Source: Pseudooceanicola endophyticus
GTDB lineage: Bacteria > Pseudomonadota > Alphaproteobacteria > Rhodobacterales > Rhodobacteraceae
Direction of reading: 5' to 3'
Assembly (NCBI RefSeq): GCF_018760365.1
Contig: NZ_JAHIAB010000001.1
Location: 79,813 to 143,812 of the forward strand
DNA: 64,000 nt
Shown: positions 52,053 through 60,679 of the stretch, piece by piece
How the letters are laid out: the number at the start of each line of letters is the position of its first letter
Numbering within the stretch: the first letter of the stretch is position 1
Program-made: the position numbers and the translations under genes
The notes under the pieces: model-generated
What the model was told of the DNA's origin: nothing
The model's input: only the letters and a program-made list of their open reading frames with translations
Databases searched by the model: none

Positions 52053-53246
52053 ATGCCCAGCCCGACCGCCCCCTTCCTGCCCGCCCTGCGCCTGACCGGC
52101 GCCCAGGTCCTGCGCGACGGCGCCCTGCGTCCGGACAGCATCGGCCTTGCCGAAGAGCGGCTGAGCGATGCCCCCCTGCCCTCGGTCGACCTGAGCGGAT
52201 ACCTGGTGCTGCCGGGCATCATCGACCTGCACGGCGACGCTTTCGAACGCCAGGTCGCGCCCCGCCCCTCGGCCCCCTTCCCGCTGGAGATGGCCCTGCG
52301 TGCCACCGATGCCGAGGCCGCCGCCAACGGCGTCACCACCGCCTGGCTGGCCCAGAGCTGGAGCTGGGAGGGCGGCGCGCGCGGCCCCGATTTCGCGGAG
52401 CGGATGATGGAGGCGCTTTCCGCCTACCGGCCCCATGCCCGCACCGACCTGCGCCTGCAGATCCGCTGCGAGACCCATACCGTCGGCACCGAAGCGCGCC
52501 TGCTGGCAGCCCTCGGTCGCCATGGCATCGACTACGTGATCTTCAACAACCACCTGGAGGAAGCCGCCCAGGTTGCGGCCTCGCGCCCCGACCTGCTGCT
52601 GGGCTGGGCACAGAAGGCCGGACGCACCCCCCAGGACCATCTGCGTCTGATCCGCGAGGCCCGCACCCAGTCCCGGGAGGTGCCCCGCTATCTCTGCCGT
52701 CTGGCCGGCCATTTCGACAGCCTCGGGATCACCTACGGCTCGCATGACGATCCCGATGGCGAAACCCGCGAGACCTTCTCGATGATCGGCGCCAAGATCT
52801 GCGAATTCCCCACCGCCCGCCCGGCAGCCGCCCTTGCCCATGCGGTCGGAGACCCGATCCTGATGGGTGCCCCCAACGTGGTGCGCGGCGGCTCGCAATC
52901 GGGCAACATTGCCGCGGCAGAGCTGATCCGCGCCGGCCTCTGCGATGCGCTGGTCTCGGATTACCACTACCCCGCCCTGGCCGCCGCCGCCTTCCGGCTG
53001 GCCGATGACGGCCTGCTGCCCCTGGCCCGCGCCTGGGAGATGATCTCGACCCGCCCGGCCCAGATCCTGTCGCTCACCGATCGCGGGCACATCGCGCCCG
53101 GGCTGCGCGCCGATCTGGTGATCCTCGATGCCGCAACCCGCCGCATCGAGGCCACGATCAGCGCCGGACGCATCGCCCACATGACGGGCCCCGTCGCCGC
53201 CCGCTTCCTCGCCGCGACGCCGGAGGTCCGGCTGGCCGCCGAATAG
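52053..53246 (+). CDS. second PhnM-like diphosphatase (amidohydrolase)
   Basis: 397 residues, paralogous to phnM: LPGIIDLHGDAFERQVAPRPS parallels LIPGLVELHTDNLERHLMPRPK, and MGAPNVVRGGSQSGN, YGSHDDPDGETRE and LSDYHYPAL parallel the other signatures. Only moderate similarity, with the HxD ligand kept. It follows phnF on the plus strand, away from the main operon. It may act on a different substrate than PhnM or be a conditionally expressed isoform. A minus-strand dispersed repeat follows it. Confidence 0.87.
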   Translation: MPSPTAPFLPALRLTGAQVLRDGALRPDSIGLAEERLSDAPLPSVDLSGYLVLPGIIDLHGDAFERQVAPRPSAPFPLEMALRATDAEAAANGVTTAWLAQSWSWEGGARGPDFAERMMEALSAYRPHARTDLRLQIRCETHTVGTEARLLAALGRHGIDYVIFNNHLEEAAQVAASRPDLLLGWAQKAGRTPQDHLRLIREARTQSREVPRYLCRLAGHFDSLGITYGSHDDPDGETRETFSMIGAKICEFPTARPAAALAHAVGDPILMGAPNVVRGGSQSGNIAAAELIRAGLCDALVSDYHYPALAAAAFRLADDGLLPLARAWEMISTRPAQILSLTDRGHIAPGLRADLVILDAATRRIEATISAGRIAHMTGPVAARFLAATPEVRLAAE

Positions 53247-53257
53247 CCCGACCCCTC

Positions 53258-53319
53258 ATTTTCTTGTTCCAAATACCTCGGGGGAGTCAGCCGCAGGCTG
53301 ACGGGGGCAGCGCCCCCGC
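53258..53319. repeat. dispersed intergenic repeat after the second phnM
   Basis: ATTTTCTTGTTCCAAATACC, then CTCGGGGGAGTCAGCC-GCA-GGCTGAC and GGGGGC-AGC-GCCCCC. A full-length forward copy 11 bases after the stop. The two hairpins in series resemble terminators for the convergent genes here. Confidence 0.85.
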
Positions 53320-53339
53320 ACGCTCAGCCATCCACTCCC

Positions 53340-53966
53340 TCAGCCATCCGCGCCCTCGTAGCGCTCCAGGAAGGCCGGCGCCGAAAGCGCCCGGAAATCC
53401 TCCAGTGCCGCGCGCAGCCGGGCATGATCCCAGTCCCACCAGCCAAGCGCGATCAGCCGTTCGGCAATCACTTCGGGCTGGCGGCGGCGCAGCACCCGCA
53501 CCGGCGTGCCCGCGACGATCACGTAGGGCGCGACATCCTTCGTCACCACCGCCCCGGCGGCCACCACCGCGCCATGGCCGAGGCGCACCCCCGGCTTCAC
53601 CATCGCGCCGTGACCGATCCAGCAGTCATGGCCGATCACCGCGCGCCGCGACCGCCGATGCGCGAAGAAGGCGGCATCCTCCTGCGCATCGTCCCAGTAA
53701 TCGGCCGAGCGGTAGAGGAAATGATGGCAGGCGGCAGTCTCCAGCGGGTGATCCGTGGCGCCGATCCGGGTGAAGGCGGCGATATTGGCGAACTTTCCGA
53801 TCTCTGCATTGGCGATATCGGCATAGCGGTCGCAATAGCTGTAGTCGTCCAGCGCGGAATGGCTGATCCGGCTGCCCTCTCCGACCTCGCAATAGGCGCC
53901 GAAGCGCGCGCCGGTGAGGGAAACCCCGGGATGCAGGAACGGGGCTTCGGCGGTCAGGCGGGGCAT
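53340..53966 (-). CDS. phosphonate-associated hexapeptide-repeat acyltransferase
   Basis: A 208-residue left-handed beta-helix transferase: SRISHSALDDYSYCDRYADIANAEIGKFANIAAFTRIGATDHP, then CHHFLYRSADYW, then [52 protein letters not shown]. It matches the chloramphenicol-acetyltransferase-like family regularly found in phn loci (TIGR03308), proposed to acylate an aminophosphonate or a ribose intermediate. ATG 53966 follows AGGAAA. It follows phnE in the minus-strand transport unit. Confidence 0.88.
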   Translation of the reverse strand: MPRLTAEAPFLHPGVSLTGARFGAYCEVGEGSRISHSALDDYSYCDRYADIANAEIGKFANIAAFTRIGATDHPLETAACHHFLYRSADYWDDAQEDAAFFAHRRSRRAVIGHDCWIGHGAMVKPGVRLGHGAVVAAGAVVTKDVAPYVIVAGTPVRVLRRRQPEVIAERLIALGWWDWDHARLRAALEDFRALSAPAFLERYEGADG

Positions 53967-53997
53967 GAGCGGGCTTTCCTGTGACAGCTGTTTCGAC

Positions 53998-54030
53998 GCC
54001 TCCGGCGGAGGTATTTTGAACAAGAAAATG
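53998..54030. repeat. dispersed intergenic repeat, reverse copy
   Basis: GCCTCCGGCGGAGG then TATTTTGAACAAGAAAAT: the reverse complement of the 48938-type core, between the acyltransferase and phnE genes. Confidence 0.8.
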
Positions 54031-54043
54031 GCAGGCCGTGCGC

Positions 54044-55360
54044 TCAGGGGGCGGCAGGGGCGCCCTTGATGAGCTTGCGGCGCAGCCAGCCCGAAAGGCT
54101 GTCCATGGCGAAGACCGTCAGGATCACCAGGGTGATGTAGTAGGTCACCTCTTCCCAGTCCTTGGTCGTGATCATCGCCTGGGTTAGCAGCAGGCCGATG
54201 CCGCCGCCGGTGATCGCGCCGATCACCGTGGCGCTGCGGGTGTTGCTTTCGAAGAAGTAGAGCACCTGGCTGAGCAGCACCGGGATCACCTGGGGCAGCA
54301 CCCCGAAGCGGTAGCGCTGCACCGGGTTGGCGCCCGTGGAGCGGATCCCCTCGATCTGCTTGCCGTCGACGTTTTCCAGCGCCTCGGAGAACAGCTTGCC
54401 GAAGGAGCCGGTGTCGGTCAGCAGGATCGCCAGCGCCCCGGTCAGCGGACCGGGGCCGAAGGCGCGGGCCAGAACGATGGTCCAGATCAGCGCATCCACC
54501 CCGCGGCAGAGATCGAAGAGGCGGCGGAAAAACTGGCGCACCAGCACCAGCGGCGTGAAGTTGCGCGCCGCAAGGAAGGCCAGCGGCAGCGCCACGAGGG
54601 CCGCGCCGAAGGTGCCGAGGAAGGCCATCATCACCGTCTCGCAGAGCGCCCAGGCGACATCGGCGTGGCGCCACATGGCATTGTGCCAGAAGTCGTGCCA
54701 GATCTGCGGCGCTTCGCCGTTCAGCGCATGGGACAGCAGCTGCGCCGGACCCATGCCGTGATAGGGGCTGTCGAGGGTGAAGAAGAACAGCTCCCAGCCC
54801 AGGGAATAGCGGAACACCTCGGTGCGGTTGCGGGTGATCGTGATCTTGCCGCCGGGGGCATTGATCGTCACCCGGTTGCGGGAGGCATTGATCCAGTCGG
54901 GTCGCGCGCCTTCGGGGAAGGTCGCCTGAACGCCGCCGCTGCCGGGGGTGGCGCGGATGGTGCCGTAGTCGGGCAGCGCGACCTCCACGTGATCGGGGAA
55001 GTAGCGGACAGTTTCGCCCCGGCGCAGGGTGATCGTCGTCACGCCGTCGCTCTGGGCCACCCAGTCGGGGTGCTGGCCTTCCGGGTACTGGCCCTTGCGC
55101 TCTCCCTCGATGGCGAAGGTGACGGCGCCGCTGCGGTTGTCGCGGGTGGCATGGGTCTTGTAGCTGTAGATGTCGCGCACCAGGGTGGCGCCGTTTTCGG
55201 GGCTGGCGCTGCGCAGCAGGCCGGGAATGTCGAAGGCGAACAGCGCATAGGCCAGGTAGGCCAGCACCAGCAGCGGCAGGCCAAAGGCCTGGGCCTGCTT
55301 GCGGCGCAACAGGCGGCGGGCCTGGCCGCGCAGATCGGGGTTGGTGGTGGCAAGCGTCAT
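54044..55360 (-). CDS. phnE: phosphonate ABC transporter permease PhnE (large form)
   Basis: A 438-residue PhnE. A first membrane helix (~30-50) is followed by a ~150-residue soluble insert (~50-195, hydrophilic beta-rich, e.g. AVTFAIEGERKGQYPEGQHPDWVAQSDGVTTI) before the permease core (SYKTHATRD is at the insert start; WALCETVMMAFLGTFGAALVALPLAFLAARNFTP, EGIRSTGANPVQRYRFGVLPQVIPVLLSQ). This insert is absent from the companion permease and seems to be extracytoplasmic; it could contact PhnD. Overlaps the next permease by ATGA. Confidence 0.9.
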   Translation of the reverse strand: MTLATTNPDLRGQARRLLRRKQAQAFGLPLLVLAYLAYALFAFDIPGLLRSASPENGATLVRDIYSYKTHATRDNRSGAVTFAIEGERKGQYPEGQHPDWVAQSDGVTTITLRRGETVRYFPDHVEVALPDYGTIRATPGSGGVQATFPEGARPDWINASRNRVTINAPGGKITITRNRTEVFRYSLGWELFFFTLDSPYHGMGPAQLLSHALNGEAPQIWHDFWHNAMWRHADVAWALCETVMMAFLGTFGAALVALPLAFLAARNFTPLVLVRQFFRRLFDLCRGVDALIWTIVLARAFGPGPLTGALAILLTDTGSFGKLFSEALENVDGKQIEGIRSTGANPVQRYRFGVLPQVIPVLLSQVLYFFESNTRSATVIGAITGGGIGLLLTQAMITTKDWEEVTYYITLVILTVFAMDSLSGWLRRKLIKGAPAAP

Positions 55361-56229
55361 GCGAAGATCCCCCGTTGGCGGCCATGGGTCAGCAGGTCGC
55401 GCAGCCAGCCCGACAGCTGGTCCACCGCGACGATGGTCAGGAACAGCATCAGGAAGATCGCCGCCGCCGCATCGAACCGCCCCTGCCCCCAGGAAATCGC
55501 ATTCTTCAGCTCGTAGCCGATGCCGCCGGCACCGACGAAGCCCAGGATGGCAGAGGCGCGGATGTTGATCTCGAACCGGATCAGCGCGTAGCTGAGGTAG
55601 TTGGGTGCCACCTGCGGCATCACCCCCAGCACCATGCGCTGCCCCCAGCTGGCCCCGACCGAGGTCAGCCCCTCGACCGGCTTCAGGGAGGCGTTCTCAT
55701 TCACCTCGGAGAAGAGCTTGCCCAGGGCTCCGACGGTGTGGAAGGCGATGGCGATCATCGCCGGCACCGGGCCGCCGCCCAGAACGAAGATCAGGATCAG
55801 CGCGATGACGATCTCGGGGACCGCGCGCATCACGTCCATGATCCGGCGGAACAGCGGAATGAGGCGCGGCCAGGGCGCCAGCCCCTGGGTCGCCAACATC
55901 GACAGCAGCGTGCCCAGGATCGCCCCGAACAGCGTCGAGACGGCGGCGATGTTCACCGTTTCCAGCAGGGTCGGGAAATATTCGACGATATGGCCCGGCA
56001 GGGCGGCGCGCTTTTCCCAGGCCTCCGACAGGACAGAGGCCGGGAAATCGAAGAGCCGGTGCAGCCCGCCCCAGAAACCGCCGGCGTTGCGTTCATCCAC
56101 CACGACGAAGCCCGAGGCCATCAGCGCCACGAAAAGCGCCAGCATCAGCGCGGAGTAAAGCCTCTTGCGGCGCAGCATCGCCATGTAATCGGCGTGCAGC
56201 AGGGCGCTTTGGGGAAAGTCCTGGGTCAT
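55357..56229 (-). CDS. phnE: phosphonate ABC transporter permease PhnE
   Basis: A 290-residue PhnE permease: TLLETVNIAAVSTLFGAILGTLLSMLATQGL, RIMDVMRAVPEIVIALILI, GALGKLFSEVNENASLKPVEGLTSVGASWGQRMVLGVMPQVAPNYLSYALIRFEINIRASAILGFVGAGGIG. Two different PhnE subunits form a heterodimer here, as in other alphaproteobacteria. Follows phnD by about 70 bases. Confidence 0.92.
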   Translation of the reverse strand: MTQDFPQSALLHADYMAMLRRKRLYSALMLALFVALMASGFVVVDERNAGGFWGGLHRLFDFPASVLSEAWEKRAALPGHIVEYFPTLLETVNIAAVSTLFGAILGTLLSMLATQGLAPWPRLIPLFRRIMDVMRAVPEIVIALILIFVLGGGPVPAMIAIAFHTVGALGKLFSEVNENASLKPVEGLTSVGASWGQRMVLGVMPQVAPNYLSYALIRFEINIRASAILGFVGAGGIGYELKNAISWGQGRFDAAAAIFLMLFLTIVAVDQLSGWLRDLLTHGRQRGIFA

Positions 56230-56298
56230 CGGATCTCGCTTCGGCGGAACGGAACGGGGCGGCCTTGCGAAGGGCCGCCCCGGGGTGTCAGGACAGGA

Positions 56299-57204
56299 TC
56301 AGCTGCCGATCTTCGATTTGCGTGCGGCGATGATCGAGGTGTAGGCATCGAGCGTGATCGGGGTGAAACCCTTGCTCTCGCCGCCGACAACGCCGTAGGC
56401 GCAATCCGCATCGGTCTCGTAGAGATTGTCCATCATGTCGGTCATCTTGGCGCGCACGTCCTCGGGCAGCGCGTTGCGCAGCACCACGGGGCCGTTCGGG
56501 ATCAGCTTGGAGCGCCAGATCTCGACCAGGTCGTTCATGTCCACAAGGCCCGCGTCCACGGCCTTGCGCAGCGCGCCGTTGTTGTAGCCGTCTTCCCAGT
56601 TGCCCATGCCGTCGGCCCAGGTGACGCCCGCATCCACATCGCCGTTGTTGACCGCGACAATGGTCTGCTCATGCCCGCCGGTGAAGACGACCTTGCCGAA
56701 GAAATCGCCGTCCTGCATCGAATGGCCGGTCACTTCGGGGATCTCGATCGAGGGGATCAGGTAGCCCGAGGTCGAGTTCGGATCGCCAAAGCCGAATTCC
56801 TTGCCCTTGAGGTCCATCAGGGATTTCACGCCGCTGTCCTTGCGGGCAAAGCCGATGGAGTAGTAGCCGGTGGACCCATCGGGGTTTTCCGTGGTCAGCA
56901 CCGGGGTCACGGCATTCGGGTCTTCCAGGTAGATCTTGGCAAAGCCCGAGGCGCCGAGGACGGCCATGTCGATGGTGCCGCCCAGCAGGCCCTGGATGAC
57001 GCCGTCGTAATCGGCGGGGGTGAAGACCTTCACCGGCACGCCCAGGGCCTTCTCGGTGTAATCGACGAGGCACTGGTTGTTGGCGATGCGGTCCTGAGCG
57101 TTCTCGCCGCCCAGGATCCCGATGCGGAATTCCTGGATGTCGGCGGCGCTGGCGGCGCCGGCAAGGGCGGTGGTGGCCAGGGCGGCCGCGATCAGTTTCT
57201 TCAT
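56299..57204 (-). CDS. phnD: phosphonate ABC transporter substrate-binding protein PhnD
   Basis: A 301-residue periplasmic binding protein with signal peptide MKKLIAAALATTALAGAASAA. Family residues: FRIGILGGENAQDRIANNQC, VFTPADYDGVIQGLLGGTIDMAVLGASGFAKIYL, YSIGFARKDSGVKSLMDLKGKEFGFGDPNSTSGYLIP, and GHEQTIVAVNNGDVDAGVTWADG. PhnD binds phosphonates and sometimes phosphite or phosphate esters. It follows phnC by 57 bases; the organisation is phnC-D-E-E. Confidence 0.94.
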   Translation of the reverse strand: MKKLIAAALATTALAGAASAADIQEFRIGILGGENAQDRIANNQCLVDYTEKALGVPVKVFTPADYDGVIQGLLGGTIDMAVLGASGFAKIYLEDPNAVTPVLTTENPDGSTGYYSIGFARKDSGVKSLMDLKGKEFGFGDPNSTSGYLIPSIEIPEVTGHSMQDGDFFGKVVFTGGHEQTIVAVNNGDVDAGVTWADGMGNWEDGYNNGALRKAVDAGLVDMNDLVEIWRSKLIPNGPVVLRNALPEDVRAKMTDMMDNLYETDADCAYGVVGGESKGFTPITLDAYTSIIAARKSKIGS

Positions 57205-57261
57205 GGTGTCAGCTCCCGAAATGGCCCCGCGTTTGCTCCCCCGGGGCGCTGTGAAACAGGC

Positions 57262-58071
57262 TCAGGCGGGAACGGGGCGTCCGGTGCCCCGCTCAAGCGC
57301 CGCGATCTCGGTCGAGGTGGCCTCTTCCGAGAAACTTGCATCCGCGCCGTAGATCTCGCGCGCGATCTGAAGGGTCAGCTGGGCGGGGGTGCCGTCGAAG
57401 ACGATGCGCCCGTCGCGCATCCCCACCACCCGGTCGCAGTAGCGCCGCGCGGTATCCAGCGTGTGCAGGTTGGCGATGACCATGCGACCGTCTTCCTCGT
57501 GGATGCGGCGCAGGGTCTGCATGACCACCTGCGCGTTCATCGGATCGAGAGAGGCGATGGGCTCATCCGCCAGGATGATCTTCGGGTCCTGCATCAGCGC
57601 GCGGGCGATGGCAACGCGCTGCTGCTGGCCGCCCGAAAGCGCCTCGGCGCGCTTGGGCGCATGTTCGGCAATGCCGAGACGTTCGAGGATGTCGATGGCG
57701 CGGTAGATGTCGGCCTGCGGATAGAGGTTGAACAGCGAGGCCAGCGTCGAGCGCCGGTTCAGCGTGCCGTGCAGCACGTTCGAAACCACGTCCATCCGCG
57801 GCACCAGGTTGAACTGCTGGAAGATCATCGCGCAGTCGGCCTGCCAGGCCCGCTTCGCCCGCCCCTCCAGCCCGGAGACCTGCCGGCCCTCGAAATGGAT
57901 CGTGCCGCTGCTGGCCTCCTCCAGCCGGTTCAGCATCCGCAGCAGCGTCGACTTGCCCGCGCCCGAGCGTCCGATGACGCCGATCATCATCGGGCGCTCC
58001 ACCTGCAGCGTGGCCCGGTCCACCGCGGTGTTGCGGCCGAATGTCTTGGTCAGTTGCTCGATGCGCAGCAC
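57262..58071 (-). CDS. phnC: phosphonate ABC transporter ATP-binding protein PhnC
   Basis: A 269-residue ATPase: [12 protein letters not shown], Walker [45 protein letters not shown], signature [15 protein letters not shown], Walker [14 protein letters not shown]. The start is GTG 58071, with AAGGGATG upstream; the overlapping ATG at 58078 is in another frame. A Pho-box-like site lies 64-81 bases upstream. First gene of the transport operon. Confidence 0.93.
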   Translation of the reverse strand: MLRIEQLTKTFGRNTAVDRATLQVERPMMIGVIGRSGAGKSTLLRMLNRLEEASSGTIHFEGRQVSGLEGRAKRAWQADCAMIFQQFNLVPRMDVVSNVLHGTLNRRSTLASLFNLYPQADIYRAIDILERLGIAEHAPKRAEALSGGQQQRVAIARALMQDPKIILADEPIASLDPMNAQVVMQTLRRIHEEDGRMVIANLHTLDTARRYCDRVVGMRDGRIVFDGTPAQLTLQIAREIYGADASFSEEATSTEIAALERGTGRPVPA

Positions 58072-58134
58072 GTCTCATCCCTTCGCTTCTGAGCGGGGGA
58101 TAGGCGGGGCTGCCGACGAAAATGTATCGGAGGC

Positions 58135-58152
58135 GCGAAAGTTTTGTGACGC
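58135..58152 (-). promoter_or_regulatory. Pho-box-like site upstream of phnC
   Basis: Minus strand GCGTCAC-AAAA-CTTTCGC has the 7-4-7 spacing of PhoB sites (CTGTCAC half-sites); each half matches 5 of 7 bases. TACATT 8 bases further on may be the -10 element. The site is 64-81 bases upstream of the phnC start. Confidence 0.45.
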
Positions 58153-58327
58153 GGGCCGATCCGGAGACCGGTGCGTCTTAAGACAACGGCAACAGGTCCT
58201 TCCTATTTTCCAAGCCTGACCGCTGTCCATCCGAACGGCCCGATCCGCAAAGCGCGGCGCCACGAGGGAAGAGATACAGCCGGGGCAGAACAGCCCCCAG
58301 CCGTCGCTTTTCCGAAGGAGGTTCCCG

Positions 58328-59839
58328 ATGCGATTAGACACCACCGCCGGTCCGGATCCCGGCGCCCTGCCGGGCTCTTTCCCTGGCGGGGACCTCGGCC
58401 AGTACTGCCTGGCCGTGGCACTCTGCCCGATGCCGGCGCTGCTGTGCGACCCCGAGGGGCTGATCCTGGCCGCCAACCCGCTGCTGGAACGGATGCTGGG
58501 CTACGACGAAAGCGGCCTGTCCGGCCTGTCCGTCACCGCGCTGATCCCCGAACCCCAGCGCGAGGGGCACGCCGCCCTGATGCAGGCCTTCCACCAGCTG
58601 CCGCGCCGGCGCAGCATGAACGGCGGCGCAGAGGTGTCGGTGCGCCGCCGGGATGGCGCCCTGCTGCCGGTGGAGGTGCTGCTGAACCCGGTGCAGGTGG
58701 ACCAGCGGGCGCTGACCTTCACCGCCTTCCTCGACACATCGGCCCGCCGGCGCGCAGAGCGGCGGCTGCGCGACGTGCTGAACGCCGCCGCCACCGCGAT
58801 GATCCTGGTGGACGAGACCGGGAGAATCCGCCTGGTGAATGCCGCCGCCTGCACCCTGCTCGGCGGTCCCGAGGAGGCGCTGCTGGAGCACAGCGTCGAT
58901 CACTTCCTGCCTCCCGATCTGCACGCGGCGCACCGGGTGCACCGGGCCAATTACCACATCGCCTCCAGCCCGCGGGCCATGGCGATGAACCGGCCGCTGA
59001 AGGTGGTCGGGCTCGACGGGGTGGAACGCCCGGTCAACATCGCCCTGCGCCCGGTCGAGACCGAAAGCGGCCAGCGCGTGGTGGCGACGATCTACGACCT
59101 GAGCGAGACATTTTCCTACCAGCAGGAGCTGAAATCCCGCGCCGACGGGCTGGCCGCCCTGAACGAGGAGCTGACCCAGTTCGCCTATTCCGCCAGCCAC
59201 GACCTGCGGGCGCCGCTGGCCACGATCAGCGGGCTGCTGGATCTCTGCCTGGAGGACCTGGAGGCCGGCGACACCGCCGAATGCCGCCGCAACATCCACG
59301 CCGCGCTGGAGACCAGCCAGCGCAACATCCACAAGGTCGAGGCCGTGCTGACCCTGGCCCGCGCCGGGATGCAGGAGGTCCCGGTCGAACGGATGGAGCT
59401 GGACGAGGCCGTGGCCGGCGCCTGGTCCCGGCTGACCCGGGATCGCGCCGATGCGCCGGGCTTCGTGATCGACTGCGACGGGCCGGTCGCCCTGATGACC
59501 GAGCGACGCACCCTGCTGACCGCAATCGAGAACCTGCTCAGCAATGCGCTGCGTTTCCATGATCCGGAGCGCGATGCGCCCTGGGTGGCGGTCCGGATCC
59601 GCACCCGCGCCCGCAAGGTCTCGATCTGCGTCAGCGACAATGGCCTGGGCATTCCCGACACCGAACAGCCCCGGGTCTTCGAAATGTTCCGCCGCTCCGC
59701 CCGCAGCGAGGGGCACGGTCTGGGCCTGTCGCTGGTCATGAAACATGTCCGGCGCCTTGGCGGCCTGGTCAGCCTCTCCAGCAGCCCGTCGGGAACCGAC
59801 GTGATCCTGAGCTTTGATGACATGGAGGTCCTGTCTTGA
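58328..59839 (+). CDS. PAS-domain sensor histidine kinase
   Basis: A 503-residue cytoplasmic kinase with two PAS-type domains (~20-140, LLCDPEGLILAANPLLERMLGYDESGLSG; ~150-270, AAATAMILVDETGRIRLVNAAACTLLGG), a coiled segment, HisKA with H291 in SASHDLRAPLATISG, and HATPase with NLLSNALRFHDP, SDNGLGIPDTEQP and GHGLGLSLV. No membrane helix is visible, so it may sense a soluble, redox or light signal. AAGGAGG precedes the start. The stop overlaps a TTG-start response regulator. Confidence 0.9.
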   Translation: MRLDTTAGPDPGALPGSFPGGDLGQYCLAVALCPMPALLCDPEGLILAANPLLERMLGYDESGLSGLSVTALIPEPQREGHAALMQAFHQLPRRRSMNGGAEVSVRRRDGALLPVEVLLNPVQVDQRALTFTAFLDTSARRRAERRLRDVLNAAATAMILVDETGRIRLVNAAACTLLGGPEEALLEHSVDHFLPPDLHAAHRVHRANYHIASSPRAMAMNRPLKVVGLDGVERPVNIALRPVETESGQRVVATIYDLSETFSYQQELKSRADGLAALNEELTQFAYSASHDLRAPLATISGLLDLCLEDLEAGDTAECRRNIHAALETSQRNIHKVEAVLTLARAGMQEVPVERMELDEAVAGAWSRLTRDRADAPGFVIDCDGPVALMTERRTLLTAIENLLSNALRFHDPERDAPWVAVRIRTRARKVSICVSDNGLGIPDTEQPRVFEMFRRSARSEGHGLGLSLVMKHVRRLGGLVSLSSSPSGTDVILSFDDMEVLS

Positions 59840-60252
59840 TCCCTACCTACATCGTGGACGACGTGGAGTCGGACCGCTACATCGCCCGCCGCCGGCTGTC
59901 GAAGACCGGCCTCTTCGGGCCGGTCCAGGAAGCCCCCGGCGGGTCGGAATTCCTTGATCTCTACTTCGCCGGGACGGATGCCGAAGCCCCGCCGCCGCTG
60001 ATCCTGATGGATATCAACATGCCCGAGCTTTCAGGGTTCGAGACCCTGGAGGCGCTGCGCCTGCGGCTGGCCGGCGATCCCGGCACAGGCGCCCGCAACC
60101 AGGTCGTCGCGGTCTTCTCCTCCTCAGACAACGAACGCGACATCGAGCGCTCTTCGGCCCTTGGCATCGTGCAGCATTTCTTCACCAAGCCGCTGGACGA
60201 CGCCGCCATTGCCGAGATTCTGGAAACCTACCGGGCCAGCGGCGCGCTCTAG
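59836..60252 (+). CDS. single-domain response regulator (CheY/Rcp1-like)
   Basis: 138 residues: receiver domain only. D8-D9, phosphorylated D59 (ILMDINMP), S95/S96 region VAVFSSSDNERD, and K118-P119 (FFTKP). This resembles the Rcp1-type regulators paired with phytochrome-like kinases. The start is TTG 59836, overlapping the kinase stop (TTGA), with GGAGG 7 bases upstream. The two are translationally coupled, so the kinase probably phosphorylates this protein. Confidence 0.88.
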   Translation: MIPTYIVDDVESDRYIARRRLSKTGLFGPVQEAPGGSEFLDLYFAGTDAEAPPPLILMDINMPELSGFETLEALRLRLAGDPGTGARNQVVAVFSSSDNERDIERSSALGIVQHFFTKPLDDAAIAEILETYRASGAL

Positions 60253-60504
60253 GGCCGCCGCTCTTCCCAGACTGCCACCACCTCTCCTGCGGACCTGTCC
60301 CAAACAGAAAACCGCCCGGGGGGGGGGGCGGTTCGGAACCGCCACGGGCGGTCCAAGGACGTCCATGGCCAAGCCGCTCGATACACCTCCGGATCCTTTC
60401 GGCGGGACGGTTGGCCCTTTCCCCAAGACACTTATCCCCGGGCACTCCGCAGACGCCCGGGAACCGGCCCAGCCCGGAACCGAACCAGAGCCGCCGCGGG
60501 ACTG
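60253..60504. other. intergenic region with nested hairpins and an 11-G tract
   Basis: Between the response regulators: ACCGCCCG (60311-60318) pairs with CGGGCGGT (60344-60351) and encloses GGCGGTTC-G-GAACCGCC; a run of 11 G (60318-60328) lies in the 5' arm. Probably the terminator of the kinase/regulator pair. No gene seen. Confidence 0.55.
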
Positions 60505-60565
60505 TTTCATCTTTCCCCAAATATGTCGGGGGAGTCTCCGCAGGAGACGGGGGCAGAGCCCCCCC
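60505..60565. repeat. dispersed intergenic repeat, CCCCAAATATGT subtype
   Basis: TTTCAT, CTTTCCCCAAATATGTCGGGGG, then AGTCTCC-GCA-GGAGAC and GGGGGC-AGA-GCCCCC. Near-identical to the copy at 44647-44709 (reverse) and closely related to 47196. Confidence 0.85.
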
Positions 60566-60679
60566 AGCCACGCTTTCCGCCCGGCGTCACAGGGCCCGAA
60601 CGCGCCCAATCCTCAATCCCGGCCCCCAGGTTCAGGTCGGCCCCAGCCCTTGCCGGCACAGGACGCGGCTCTCCAGCCC

